Source: CAAGNP01 sp045595965 (GTDB taxonomy: Bacteria > Bacteroidota > Bacteroidia > Bacteroidales > UBA932). Taken from it: a stretch of 64,000 bases of DNA. Both the position numbers and the translations under genes were made by a program. The stretch is taken from contig JAZOBN010000008.1 in assembly GCA_045595965.1 (NCBI GenBank), positions 62,001 through 126,000 on the forward strand, read 5' to 3'. Below, piece after piece: positions 14,422 to 22,763 of this stretch (its first letter is position 1; every line of letters starts with the position of its first letter). The notes beneath the pieces were generated by a model that saw only the letters and a program-made list of their open reading frames with translations, ran no database searches and was not told the origin of the DNA.

Positions 14422-16959
14422 CTAATAGTTCCGGATTCCAAACTCCTTCAGTTTACCCTTTGCAAAAGTAGACCCCCCTCTGGCTGCCTTTTTATAAAGC
14501 TCTATCGCTTTATTCTTGTCTTTGTTCAATCCATAAGTTCCATAAGTGTACCTGATGGCAAGGTAGTCCATTGCATCAACATGCCCCTGTTCTGCCGCTT
14601 TGGCATACCATCTGGTTGCTGCATATTCATCCTTTGTAACACCATTACCATTGGAATAGCACAACGCAAGTCTGTATTGAGCCTCAGCGTACCCCATATC
14701 GGCAGCTTTTTCGAAAAGTTTGAATGCTTGATTATAACTCTTTTTATTATAGTATCCTAGAGCCTCATCACAAATAGATTTCGCAGATTGGTTTGAAGAG
14801 GTACTTGAATATGTATTTGAAGATGTGTTGAAATTGACCCCCAATTCTATCAATTTTTCAATAGCTGCAATTGCATAATATGAATCCCCCATTGCAGCTT
14901 TTTTATACCATTCGATTGCTTTGGTGTGGTCTTCTGGATAACCGTTAGTTCCATAAAAGTAAGCATTTGCAACATTGTATTGTGCCTGACAATACCCCTG
15001 TTCTGCAGCTTTCCTATACCATCTCAATGCCTCAATTTCATCTTTTGTCACCCCTTTCCCATAATAATAACAGTATCCCAATCTGAACTGTGCACTCATA
15101 TAGCCCATATTTGCCGATTCTTTGTACAGTTCAAAGGCTTTATCATAATTATTGTCATCATAGTATGATTTATATCCCTTGTGATATATGGTAAGGTATC
15201 TTTCGGGGTTGGCATTAAGTTCAATCAACTCCCCGATAGAATAATCGTGTCCATTACTTGCCGCTTTGTTGTACCACTCTATCGCAGTAGAGATATTTTT
15301 AGTATAACCTGTTGTTCCATACCTATATTTCAATGCGATTAAGAATTGAGCATCTGGGTGATTCTGTTCAGCAGCTTTCTTGAACCATTTTACAGCAGTA
15401 TAATCATCCTCTGATACCCCGTCGCCATAATCATAGCACCTTCCCAAAAGATGCTGTGCAGAAGCAAGCCCCATATCTGCCGCAATTTTCAACTCTTTGA
15501 CCGCTTTAGAGTAGTTCTTGTCATCATAGTAACTCTTATACCCATTATAATAGTGCATCAGTGCTGGAGCATTGAAATCGGGGTCTTCTGACGATGATCT
15601 AATATTAGTGACAGATGAACTTCCGGATGAACTTCCGGATGAATATGAAGAGGCCGGAGCAGCAGCAACAACTGCTTTGCTGAGGGTCTTATTCACATTG
15701 AGGGTCTTGTTGTGATCTATTGTAACCTGGAATGATTGGGTGTCATACCCGTTCTTTGAGATCTCCACTGTATGGTTTCCCGATAGAATCTGGGTAATCA
15801 TTGGTGTTGTCCCCACATTTTTCCCGTCAATCTTGACATCTGCATCTACCGGAGTTGAAACTATATTGACATTTCCATACAATGGAATCGGTGCATTTAC
15901 CTTATGGGTACTCTCCACTCCATCCTGTACTCTGAATGCTATACTTTGCGACTGGTGACCAGGTTTTTTCACTTCAAGTTTGTGCTGAGATAATGAACTT
16001 AAATTCCCTCTCCAGCTCCCTTTTCCCATATATGTATCATCTACCCAGATCTCAGCTTCTGGGTCATCAGTCATACAGGTAACCATCCCGAATTGTGGAC
16101 GGAGATCAAAATGCTCTGTCTGTCTCTCCCCGTTTCCCCTGATACTCACCTGTTGGTTCAGAGGATAGTAATTGTCCATATGCAATCTCACACCGACACT
16201 ACCTGATGCAAACTTTGTATCAAGGTTGCAAGGGGTGGTACCTACCTCCTGATTGTCAACATAGACTTTTGCCCCTGAAGGGTTGCTTGTGATAGATAAA
16301 AGTCCGTAAGAAGGGACCATATTCACCACTACCCTCGGTGTGTTGTCAGCTACAGTAGCACTCCCTTCTGATGGGTGATACAGAGGGTGTTCCACACGAT
16401 AATAATATGTACCATAGTCAAGCAGTTGGCTGAAAAGGGTACCGTCAACAGTTGTACTGATGAGTTCATAGTCTCTGGTTTTTCCAAGGCGGACAATGGC
16501 ATTAGGTTCATTTATAGATATCTTCAGATAATTGCTTGCCAACACTGCGTTCTGAACCACCTGGAGCGCCATATCTGTTGCCAAAGTTATCCTGTATACA
16601 CCAGACTCCTTCAATTGGACAGGAATGGGTGCAACATCTGAATACCCTTTACACGAAAACTTGAGATTCTTTACCTGGTAAGGGACATAGAACCATATCT
16701 CTCCATTCTCTTTCACCTCTCTGGCAACTACACCAAGCCCCCCTACTTCGAGGATAAGAGGATTGCTCAATTCATTGGTAGTCTTCACCTTTATCAAGGC
16801 GCAATTTCTATTATTGTTGTCAAGTTTCGGGAAATAGATTTTGGCATCTAGATCATCTGACACATATTGTACACCATTGACAGGTGTCATTTTGAGATTC
16901 TGGCCATAAATCTGACAAGACAATACGATTGTTGCCAACAACAATAATAATTTTTTCAT
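14422..16959 (-). CDS. Exported protein with three PEGA-like domains and Sel1-repeat array
   Basis: A protein of 845 aa from the ATG at 16959. That start is preferred over an upstream in-frame codon at 16998 because it opens a signal peptide (MKKLLLLLATIVLSCQIYGQ) and because the -7 promoter box at 16986-16993 lies between the two. After an N-terminal beta domain come three PEGA-like repeats (LSITSNPSGAKVYVDNQEVG, DPEAEIWVDDTYMGKG, IVSTPVDADVKIDGKNVG), a Ser/Gly linker, and an array of Sel1-type TPR repeats. The array is built from three copies of a ~115-residue unit, each with a GYKSYYDD-like lead, A.MG..SAQ..LG.CY..G.GV and A..WY.KAA. Such proteins are scaffolds in the periplasm or at the surface. 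No enzymatic motif was seen. Confidence 0.85.
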   Translation of the reverse strand: MKKLLLLLATIVLSCQIYGQNLKMTPVNGVQYVSDDLDAKIYFPKLDNNNRNCALIKVKTTNELSNPLILEVGGLGVVAREVKENGEIWFYVPYQVKNLKFSCKGYSDVAPIPVQLKESGVYRITLATDMALQVVQNAVLASNYLKISINEPNAIVRLGKTRDYELISTTVDGTLFSQLLDYGTYYYRVEHPLYHPSEGSATVADNTPRVVVNMVPSYGLLSITSNPSGAKVYVDNQEVGTTPCNLDTKFASGSVGVRLHMDNYYPLNQQVSIRGNGERQTEHFDLRPQFGMVTCMTDDPEAEIWVDDTYMGKGSWRGNLSSLSQHKLEVKKPGHQSQSIAFRVQDGVESTHKVNAPIPLYGNVNIVSTPVDADVKIDGKNVGTTPMITQILSGNHTVEISKNGYDTQSFQVTIDHNKTLNVNKTLSKAVVAAAPASSYSSGSSSGSSSVTNIRSSSEDPDFNAPALMHYYNGYKSYYDDKNYSKAVKELKIAADMGLASAQHLLGRCYDYGDGVSEDDYTAVKWFKKAAEQNHPDAQFLIALKYRYGTTGYTKNISTAIEWYNKAASNGHDYSIGELIELNANPERYLTIYHKGYKSYYDDNNYDKAFELYKESANMGYMSAQFRLGYCYYYGKGVTKDEIEALRWYRKAAEQGYCQAQYNVANAYFYGTNGYPEDHTKAIEWYKKAAMGDSYYAIAAIEKLIELGVNFNTSSNTYSSTSSNQSAKSICDEALGYYNKKSYNQAFKLFEKAADMGYAEAQYRLALCYSNGNGVTKDEYAATRWYAKAAEQGHVDAMDYLAIRYTYGTYGLNKDKNKAIELYKKAARGGSTFAKGKLKEFGIRNY

Positions 16960-16985
16960 ACCGGTAAAAATTGAGATTCTGTCTG

Positions 16986-16993
16986 CAAAGATA
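16986..16993 (-). promoter_or_regulatory. Bacteroidota -7 promoter box for the PEGA/Sel1 gene
   Basis: TATCTTTG on the minus strand matches TAnnTTTG. It ends 26 nt upstream of the ATG at 16959. No clear TTTG at the -33 position; the region there is only T-rich. Confidence 0.6.
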
Positions 16994-17088
16994 TACAACT
17001 ACAATGATTTATAAAAGAAAAATAGGGATAACAAATTGGTTGTTTGGACCATTTGTACACCCCTATTCATATCTGTTGGAGAAGAGTT

Positions 17089-19152
17089 CTAATTTACCTT
17101 CTTAAGATACTCTGTACTTCTCTTTATGAAATCGTTAAGTTCTTTACCTTTAAGCATATTGTTTGCCAGCAGGGCAAGATCTGTAACCTGCTTCAGCAGC
17201 ATTTCATTTTTAGCAAACTCCTCTACTGTCTCCTTACGTGTTGCTGACAAAGTTTCAAGTTCTTTGTTCAGTCTCTCTTTTTCATCCTTGTCTGCTGTCG
17301 GGATTTCATCTTGTTTCTTATCCTTATTTGCAGCATCAATCTTCTCTATAGCACCCTTCAACTCATCCCTTGTTGCGTCATAAGAGGTGATCTTCTCCCC
17401 TACAGCTGCCACTTTGTTGTCAAGAATACGTTTGATAAGAGGGTTTTCCATATTTACAACAATATTGTATGATTCCGGCATGGAGCCGTAGAAATTCATT
17501 CCACCAGACATTGAAGACATCTCTCTATAGCGGCGCATGAACTCACTTTGGGTAATCACGATAGGTGCACCCTCTGCACCGAGATTCTCGGCCTGAACAT
17601 AGTAATTGTTCTCTGAAGGGAGCAGGGTCTGGAAAATAGTTGACAGGTCGTTCTGCTCCCCTTCTGACAATACAGGTTTCTCAACATCACCTTTCTGGAT
17701 AAGTTTATCTACAATATCTGCATCTACCCTTGCGAAAGTCGAATCTTTGAGCTTGCTCTCCAGCAAATTTACAAAGTGAGAATCAAGATGACAATCAAAC
17801 AACAGGACATCGTACCCTTTAGCTTTTGCAGCTTCAATGTAGGAATATTGCTCTACAGCATCGGTTGCATAGAGATATACAAGTTTATTATCCTTATCTT
17901 TTTGATTTACCTCTATTGCCTTTGCATAATCATCATAGCTGAAAAATTTTCCATCTGTATTCTTCAATAGGGCAAATTTCATTGCACGATCACAGAACTT
18001 CTCCTCTGTAAGCATACCGTATTCGATGAATAGCTTGATATTGTCCCATTTGTCCTCAAAATTTTTCCTCTCCTTCTTAAAGATCTCTTCAAGTCTGTCG
18101 GCCACCTTCTTTGTGATGTAAGAGGATATTTTCTTCACCTCAGCATCAGCTTGTAGGTAGCTGCGGGAAACATTCAATGGTATGTCTGGTGAATCGATTA
18201 CACCATGTAGCAAGGTCATGAAGTCTGGTACAATATTCTCTACTGAATCGGTCACAAACATCTGATTGCAATACAATTTCACCTTATTGCGGGTAACCTC
18301 TGTACTCTCCTTTATTTTTGGAAAATAGAGGACACCTGTAAGATTGAATGGATAGTCGACATTCAAATGGATATGGAAGAGAGGTTCATCCTGCATAGGA
18401 TACAATTCTCTATAGAATTTCAGATAATCCTCATCTTTCAGTTCTGATGGTTTGAGTGTCCAGATTGGAGTTACACCATTTACAATCTTGTCCTTATCGG
18501 TATCTACATACTGGCTCTTCTTGCTGTCCCACTCCTGCTCTTTGCCGAATGCGATAGGGACAGGCATAAACATACAGTACTTGTTCAACAACTCTTGAAT
18601 CCTACCCTTCTGTGTAAATTCTGCATCCCCCTCATCATCAGAGATATGAAGAGTAATGACTGTTCCTCTATCCCCTTTTTTACTGGCAGTCATCTTATAT
18701 TCAGGATCACCATTGCACTCCCATTTCACCGCCTCAGCACCCTCTTTCCACGAAAGTGTCTCAATAGTCACCTTCTTAGCGACCATAAATGCGGAGTAGA
18801 AACCAAGACCGAAGTGTCCTATGATACTTTGATCCTTATATTTCTCCAGAAACTCACCTGCACTTGAGAAAGCAATCTGGTTGATATATTTATCCACCTC
18901 TTCAGAGGTCATACCAATACCTCTGTCTGTAATTGTCAGAAGTTTCTTTTTCTCATCCAGATCGACTTTGATGGTTAGGTCACCAAGTTCCCCTTTGAAC
19001 TCTCCACCGTTTGCTATGGCTTTCATCTTCTGTGAAGCATCGACTGCATTAGCCACCAGTTCTCTCAAGAAAATTTCATGATCAGAATAAAGAAACTTTT
19101 TAATTACCGGAAATATATTCTCGGTAGTTACACCAATTGTACCTTTTTGCAT
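17089..19152 (-). CDS. htpG: Molecular chaperone HtpG (Hsp90)
   Basis: An ATP-dependent cytosolic Hsp90 dimer, 687 aa, normal for Bacteroidota. It starts MQKGTIGVTTENIFPVIKKF. The GHKL ATPase motifs are present: ELVANAVDASQKM (Glu/Asn of the Bergerat fold), ITDRGIGMT, and GHFGLGFYSAFMVA. The middle domain has the catalytic-loop arginine region PLNVSRSYLQ, and the C-terminal dimerisation domain ends LKKVN. It is transcribed alone: 117 bp separate it from the upstream amidase gene, and this gap contains an inverted repeat plus -7-like element shared with clpB. That suggests heat-stress control. Confidence 0.98.
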   Translation of the reverse strand: MQKGTIGVTTENIFPVIKKFLYSDHEIFLRELVANAVDASQKMKAIANGGEFKGELGDLTIKVDLDEKKKLLTITDRGIGMTSEEVDKYINQIAFSSAGEFLEKYKDQSIIGHFGLGFYSAFMVAKKVTIETLSWKEGAEAVKWECNGDPEYKMTASKKGDRGTVITLHISDDEGDAEFTQKGRIQELLNKYCMFMPVPIAFGKEQEWDSKKSQYVDTDKDKIVNGVTPIWTLKPSELKDEDYLKFYRELYPMQDEPLFHIHLNVDYPFNLTGVLYFPKIKESTEVTRNKVKLYCNQMFVTDSVENIVPDFMTLLHGVIDSPDIPLNVSRSYLQADAEVKKISSYITKKVADRLEEIFKKERKNFEDKWDNIKLFIEYGMLTEEKFCDRAMKFALLKNTDGKFFSYDDYAKAIEVNQKDKDNKLVYLYATDAVEQYSYIEAAKAKGYDVLLFDCHLDSHFVNLLESKLKDSTFARVDADIVDKLIQKGDVEKPVLSEGEQNDLSTIFQTLLPSENNYYVQAENLGAEGAPIVITQSEFMRRYREMSSMSGGMNFYGSMPESYNIVVNMENPLIKRILDNKVAAVGEKITSYDATRDELKGAIEKIDAANKDKKQDEIPTADKDEKERLNKELETLSATRKETVEEFAKNEMLLKQVTDLALLANNMLKGKELNDFIKRSTEYLKKVN

Positions 19153-19184
19153 AATATTCTATTTTAATAATTGACTTTTATCAG

Positions 19185-19210
19185 ACACCGGAGTAAAAAA
19201 ATGCCGGTGT
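19185..19210 (-). other. Hairpin in the htpG leader
   Basis: A perfect 7-bp inverted repeat, ACACCGG (19185-19191) and CCGGTGT (19204-19210), with a 12-nt loop. In the htpG transcript it would sit about 33-58 nt before the ATG with a run of seven U in the loop. The U-run is inside the loop, so it is not an intrinsic terminator. It may be an mRNA stability or temperature-sensing element, or chance. Confidence 0.4.
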
Positions 19211-19223
19211 GCAACGCAGACCG

Positions 19224-19263
19224 ACAATTTCTATACCAATAAAGGGAAACTGACAAAATGTCG
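19224..19263 (-). promoter_or_regulatory. Candidate stress promoter of htpG (inverted repeat plus -7-like box)
   Basis: Reading the minus strand: the 13-mer CGACATTTTGTCA (19263-19251), then 10 nt, then ATTGG, then TATAGAAATTG. The inverted repeat arms are GACA/TGTC. The clpB upstream region has the same order: a related 13-mer, 8 nt, ATTGG, and an 11-mer ending ATTTG. The inverted repeat would overlay the -33 region. A regulator is not identified. Confidence 0.5.
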
Positions 19264-19269
19264 CAGAGA

Positions 19270-22200
19270 TTACTCTTCAGATGTAAAGAATTTAAGAATA
19301 TCTGCTATCAATGCGTCAATTTGTTCGGTTGATTCGAGTGTTTCAATTGGGAATCCCAAAGTTACACATCTGTAATCATCCCCTTTGTATGCTACACCTG
19401 CAGAGATATTGTTATCCTTGTAACGGAATACTGTCCATGAATTGGGACCTACGGGGACAAGTGCATCTGAAGACTCCACGGCATAGACATTTTCATTAGG
19501 TTGGGGATTGTAGCTATATACCGAGCCATTCAAATTATAACCTATACCAAATGGATTCTGAGCCATTTTAACTGTACCGGAAGCAGATGCGTAGTGGGTC
19601 ATCCAGCGGTACTTCAACACCTGCTCAGCAAAAGTCTTTGAACGTTCATCACCATCAGTCCCTTTCTCAAACTCTTTGAGGTCCTTGTTTGTAACGGCAA
19701 GTGTGGTCCCTATTGAATCAATGTACTTGTTGCTCAAATCAATTGTCTGAGTTATCTTCTCTACAGTCTCTTTATCGTACTTGTAATACTCGAATCCAAG
19801 AGAGTCATTTGACCTTTGAACATAATTGTACTCAGCATAAATGGTATTCAGTATCTGCTCAAGTTCACTTGATGCAGCCTGCAATTTGCTGACAATTTTT
19901 TTAACCTGAGGGGTATGTGATATCCTTGACGGTTCATTGTCCAGCATATTATCCCAAATATCTGAAGCGACATAAGCACCCGAAATCAAGAGATTTCCAC
20001 CATTATCACAATACTGTTTGATCTGTTTCTGAAGAAGAGGGGTAAACACTTCAAACTGCGCTTTGTTGGCACCATCTCTCCCCATCTGTGTTTTCACCTG
20101 TTTACCCATGATCATATCGACAACAGGGTAGTCACAAATTGCCACATCTCCACTCTCCACAGCCATTCTGCTTGCTGATACAAAATTATAACCGGCTTTA
20201 AGGATAGATTTTCCATGTTTGCGAGGGTAATCAAATGTATTTCCTGCAACCACCTTAGACTCACAATTTGAATATGAAGCACCAAAACCAGGAGCATCAT
20301 CATCCATCCATGGGATCTCCCTTCTGAATTCATGCTGTGCTCCGATATATGCATAATCATTGATATATGCTACACCTCCGTCAAGATGGTTCTGGAAGCC
20401 CGCTTTGGTAGAGTCTTTAGTTGCGTATGAAGCAGGTGCGGATACTCTGTCAAATCCGTTCATAACCAAGACAGTATAGTTATTTTTCCAATCAGATGTA
20501 GTACCTACAGACAACTCTTCTGAAGGGAAACTTACACCACCTTTATTCACTGCAACCACTTTGAAATTATATATGGCATCTGCCTCAATTTCCATAGTGA
20601 CAGAGGTACCCTCTTTTGGAGAAACAACCCTATGTCCTGCTTCACCACCCTCTACATTGTAGTAAACAATATAACTTTCTGGTGATGCTGTTGGTTCGGT
20701 AGGATCATCAACAGGTTTCCATGAGAGTCTTACGCACGGTTTATCACCACCTTTATCTTCAAGAACAGCTGAAAATGAGTTTACAGGAAGAGGCTGGACG
20801 ACATAGTCAAATCCATATCTCTGACTCTGGAATCGCAACATTGCTTTGTAGATGGCACGGCTAACAACAAATCTGAATCTTGGATCTGCACCATACCTCA
20901 TATCTGCAAGGTTCTGGTGTGATAGAAGTTCAAGCAGCATAGAGGGAATCTCTGGTGTCCTTGATTCACTATAAGATCTATCCCAAAGGCCTCTTCTTGG
21001 CCAACGATCCTCATATTGGGCTCGGACGTCATCCACAATCTGAGTCTGGATAAGATCTGCCAATTCACGTGACAACATTCTTGACTCACCTGAAGGGAAA
21101 ACATCTTTATCATTTGAGAAACGGGTGTAAATAGATAGTGTACCTACCATCTCGTCATCAAGGGTTGTTCCGGCATCAGTATGGAATGCCATTGCCATAT
21201 CAAGGGGAACATTGTAACCTTTCTCCTTGGGGTTGACTTTAGAGCCACCGCTCAAAACATTTACCCAGCGGCCACGAGACATATAGTCATCGTTGTAATC
21301 ATTCATATTCTTGTTTGGAGAATAGATAGTGTCAGAGAAACCTGCCCATTGAAGCCAATATCTTGCACCTTCCCTGATCCTTGGATAGCCGCTGATTTCA
21401 CTATTATATGTAAAATCGGGCATTTGGATAGGGGTATTGTCTGAAGCAAGTGCACTTTGCATATTGCTGATGATCTCTTTGGATGGTTTGCGGGCAATAT
21501 TTCCCATACCGCCGCCAATCTTCACTGCGTCGGCAGAAACCACAGAGAGTTTCTGATATTTTTTCCCTTTTGGTGTAGCGTTGTCCATCGCTACAAAATA
21601 CTCTTTACCACCTTTGAATGGGAAAGTTCCAAGATATACCCATGTACCGCCACCCATCTTCTGATTGACAAAGAATGACTTCTCTCCCCCCTCGAATGCA
21701 ACTTTATAATTCACACACTCTGAACTGTTTGCGTATGTCTGGTAAGATACATATACTGCATATTCACCATCCTTATCCACGGCTGTGGTCCATGTAGCAG
21801 TAGCTGTAGGTTTGCTATCCTTCACAGCAGCCACTTTACGTGCAGTACCCATTGTAAAGGGATTCTCCTGATACTCATAACTCTCCTGTGCATCTCCAAA
21901 TCCTGCAACATCGGAATCGCTCCAGTTTCCACTCTCACTATATGAGCCACACTCTTTTGTCCGGCTGGTAGAGAATTTGTCGTTATCCACGATCAGTTCA
22001 TACGACTGATAATCCCTTTCACGTGGCATAACTACATATGCACCCGCATTTTCCAACATCGGAACAAGGAAAGGGACCACATAGCTCTGGGTGTAGAGAT
22101 CCTCTACTGTCTGAAGGATACGGGCTCTTTGCCACTCCCACCTCATAAGTTTCTGCTCATAGTACCATCCGTGGCTTTGCCATACTGCAATATGGCTGTT

Positions 22201-22671
22201 CTGCAAACCATTAGTAACTGTGAACTCAGGCTCTGCTGCAGAGACCCATTTGTTTCCGGTTTGTGGCACGAAAGTGGATTTCCCGCTGCGGCCGGAATAA
22301 TATGGAGAAGCTAGTTCCTCCAGAGTATTCTGATTGGCAAAGAGGGAAAGAGTGTAGTTCTCATAACCTTCCGGAAGATTCCTTTTCACAATCTCATAAA
22401 TCTTCTTCACATCAACATCCCTGATTGGATAATCAGACAACACCCTTGAAAAATTGATTTCAAGTTGTTTGTTGGGATAAATGTAAACATTGCTCACTGT
22501 AAGCTTTCCACCAACTACTGCAGTTGGAGATATGTAAGCATAAACTGAATCCGCAATTGGCGCAAACTGTTGTGTTGCCATCTCCTGTTTTTTAGGAGCT
22601 TTCTTCTGTGCGGGAAGAGTTGTTGCCACAAATAGGGACAAAACTAAAGCGACGGCGTATCTAAGTTTCAT
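19270..22671 (-). CDS. Exported N-acetylmuramoyl-L-alanine amidase-like protein with inserted golvesin-like domain and fibronectin III domain
   Basis: A 1133-aa exported protein. The signal peptide is MKLRYAVALVLSLFVATTLP plus AQ. Amidase_3 elements are split: HIAVWQSHGWYYE (about 162-174), then AFHTDAG (about 497) and LLELLSHQNLADM (about 580), supplying the expected zinc histidines and the catalytic Glu. A ~150-residue golvesin-like domain (about 245-395, GNWSDSDVAGFGD to VSADAVKIGGG) sits between the first and later amidase motifs. A fibronectin type III domain follows (about 640-730), then ~400 residues I cannot assign. Such proteins are often labelled xanthan lyase in Bacteroidales. The probable role is peptidoglycan stem-peptide cleavage in the periplasm. 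Confidence 0.8.
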   Translation of the reverse strand: MKLRYAVALVLSLFVATTLPAQKKAPKKQEMATQQFAPIADSVYAYISPTAVVGGKLTVSNVYIYPNKQLEINFSRVLSDYPIRDVDVKKIYEIVKRNLPEGYENYTLSLFANQNTLEELASPYYSGRSGKSTFVPQTGNKWVSAAEPEFTVTNGLQNSHIAVWQSHGWYYEQKLMRWEWQRARILQTVEDLYTQSYVVPFLVPMLENAGAYVVMPRERDYQSYELIVDNDKFSTSRTKECGSYSESGNWSDSDVAGFGDAQESYEYQENPFTMGTARKVAAVKDSKPTATATWTTAVDKDGEYAVYVSYQTYANSSECVNYKVAFEGGEKSFFVNQKMGGGTWVYLGTFPFKGGKEYFVAMDNATPKGKKYQKLSVVSADAVKIGGGMGNIARKPSKEIISNMQSALASDNTPIQMPDFTYNSEISGYPRIREGARYWLQWAGFSDTIYSPNKNMNDYNDDYMSRGRWVNVLSGGSKVNPKEKGYNVPLDMAMAFHTDAGTTLDDEMVGTLSIYTRFSNDKDVFPSGESRMLSRELADLIQTQIVDDVRAQYEDRWPRRGLWDRSYSESRTPEIPSMLLELLSHQNLADMRYGADPRFRFVVSRAIYKAMLRFQSQRYGFDYVVQPLPVNSFSAVLEDKGGDKPCVRLSWKPVDDPTEPTASPESYIVYYNVEGGEAGHRVVSPKEGTSVTMEIEADAIYNFKVVAVNKGGVSFPSEELSVGTTSDWKNNYTVLVMNGFDRVSAPASYATKDSTKAGFQNHLDGGVAYINDYAYIGAQHEFRREIPWMDDDAPGFGASYSNCESKVVAGNTFDYPRKHGKSILKAGYNFVSASRMAVESGDVAICDYPVVDMIMGKQVKTQMGRDGANKAQFEVFTPLLQKQIKQYCDNGGNLLISGAYVASDIWDNMLDNEPSRISHTPQVKKIVSKLQAASSELEQILNTIYAEYNYVQRSNDSLGFEYYKYDKETVEKITQTIDLSNKYIDSIGTTLAVTNKDLKEFEKGTDGDERSKTFAEQVLKYRWMTHYASASGTVKMAQNPFGIGYNLNGSVYSYNPQPNENVYAVESSDALVPVGPNSWTVFRYKDNNISAGVAYKGDDYRCVTLGFPIETLESTEQIDALIADILKFFTSEE

Positions 22672-22691
22672 AAATCAATTATTAAGGTGTG

Positions 22692-22699
22692 CAAATTTA
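22692..22699 (-). promoter_or_regulatory. Bacteroidota -7 box for the amidase gene
   Basis: TAAATTTG on the minus strand (TAnnTTTG), ending 20 nt before the ATG at 22671. No exact TTTG at the -33 position. Confidence 0.55.
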
Positions 22700-22729
22700 C
22701 AAAATAAATGTTTATATGGATTCATTTAG

Positions 22730-22737
22730 TATATTTG
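22730..22737 (+). promoter_or_regulatory. Bacteroidota -7 box for the desulfhydrase-family gene
   Basis: TATATTTG (TAnnTTTG) with its last base 27 nt before the ATG at 22764. The -33 element is not obvious. It diverges from the amidase -7 box 30 bp away. Confidence 0.6.
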
Positions 22738-22763
22738 TGATTGGATTATAATTAAAACTTGTT

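Noticed and set aside
15605..15650. Short direct repeats as a CRISPR or mobile-element signal
   Set aside because: They encode the Ser/Gly linker of the PEGA/Sel1 protein in frame and lack spacers.
19185..19210. Intrinsic terminator upstream of htpG
   Set aside because: The T-run is in the loop and not after the stem.
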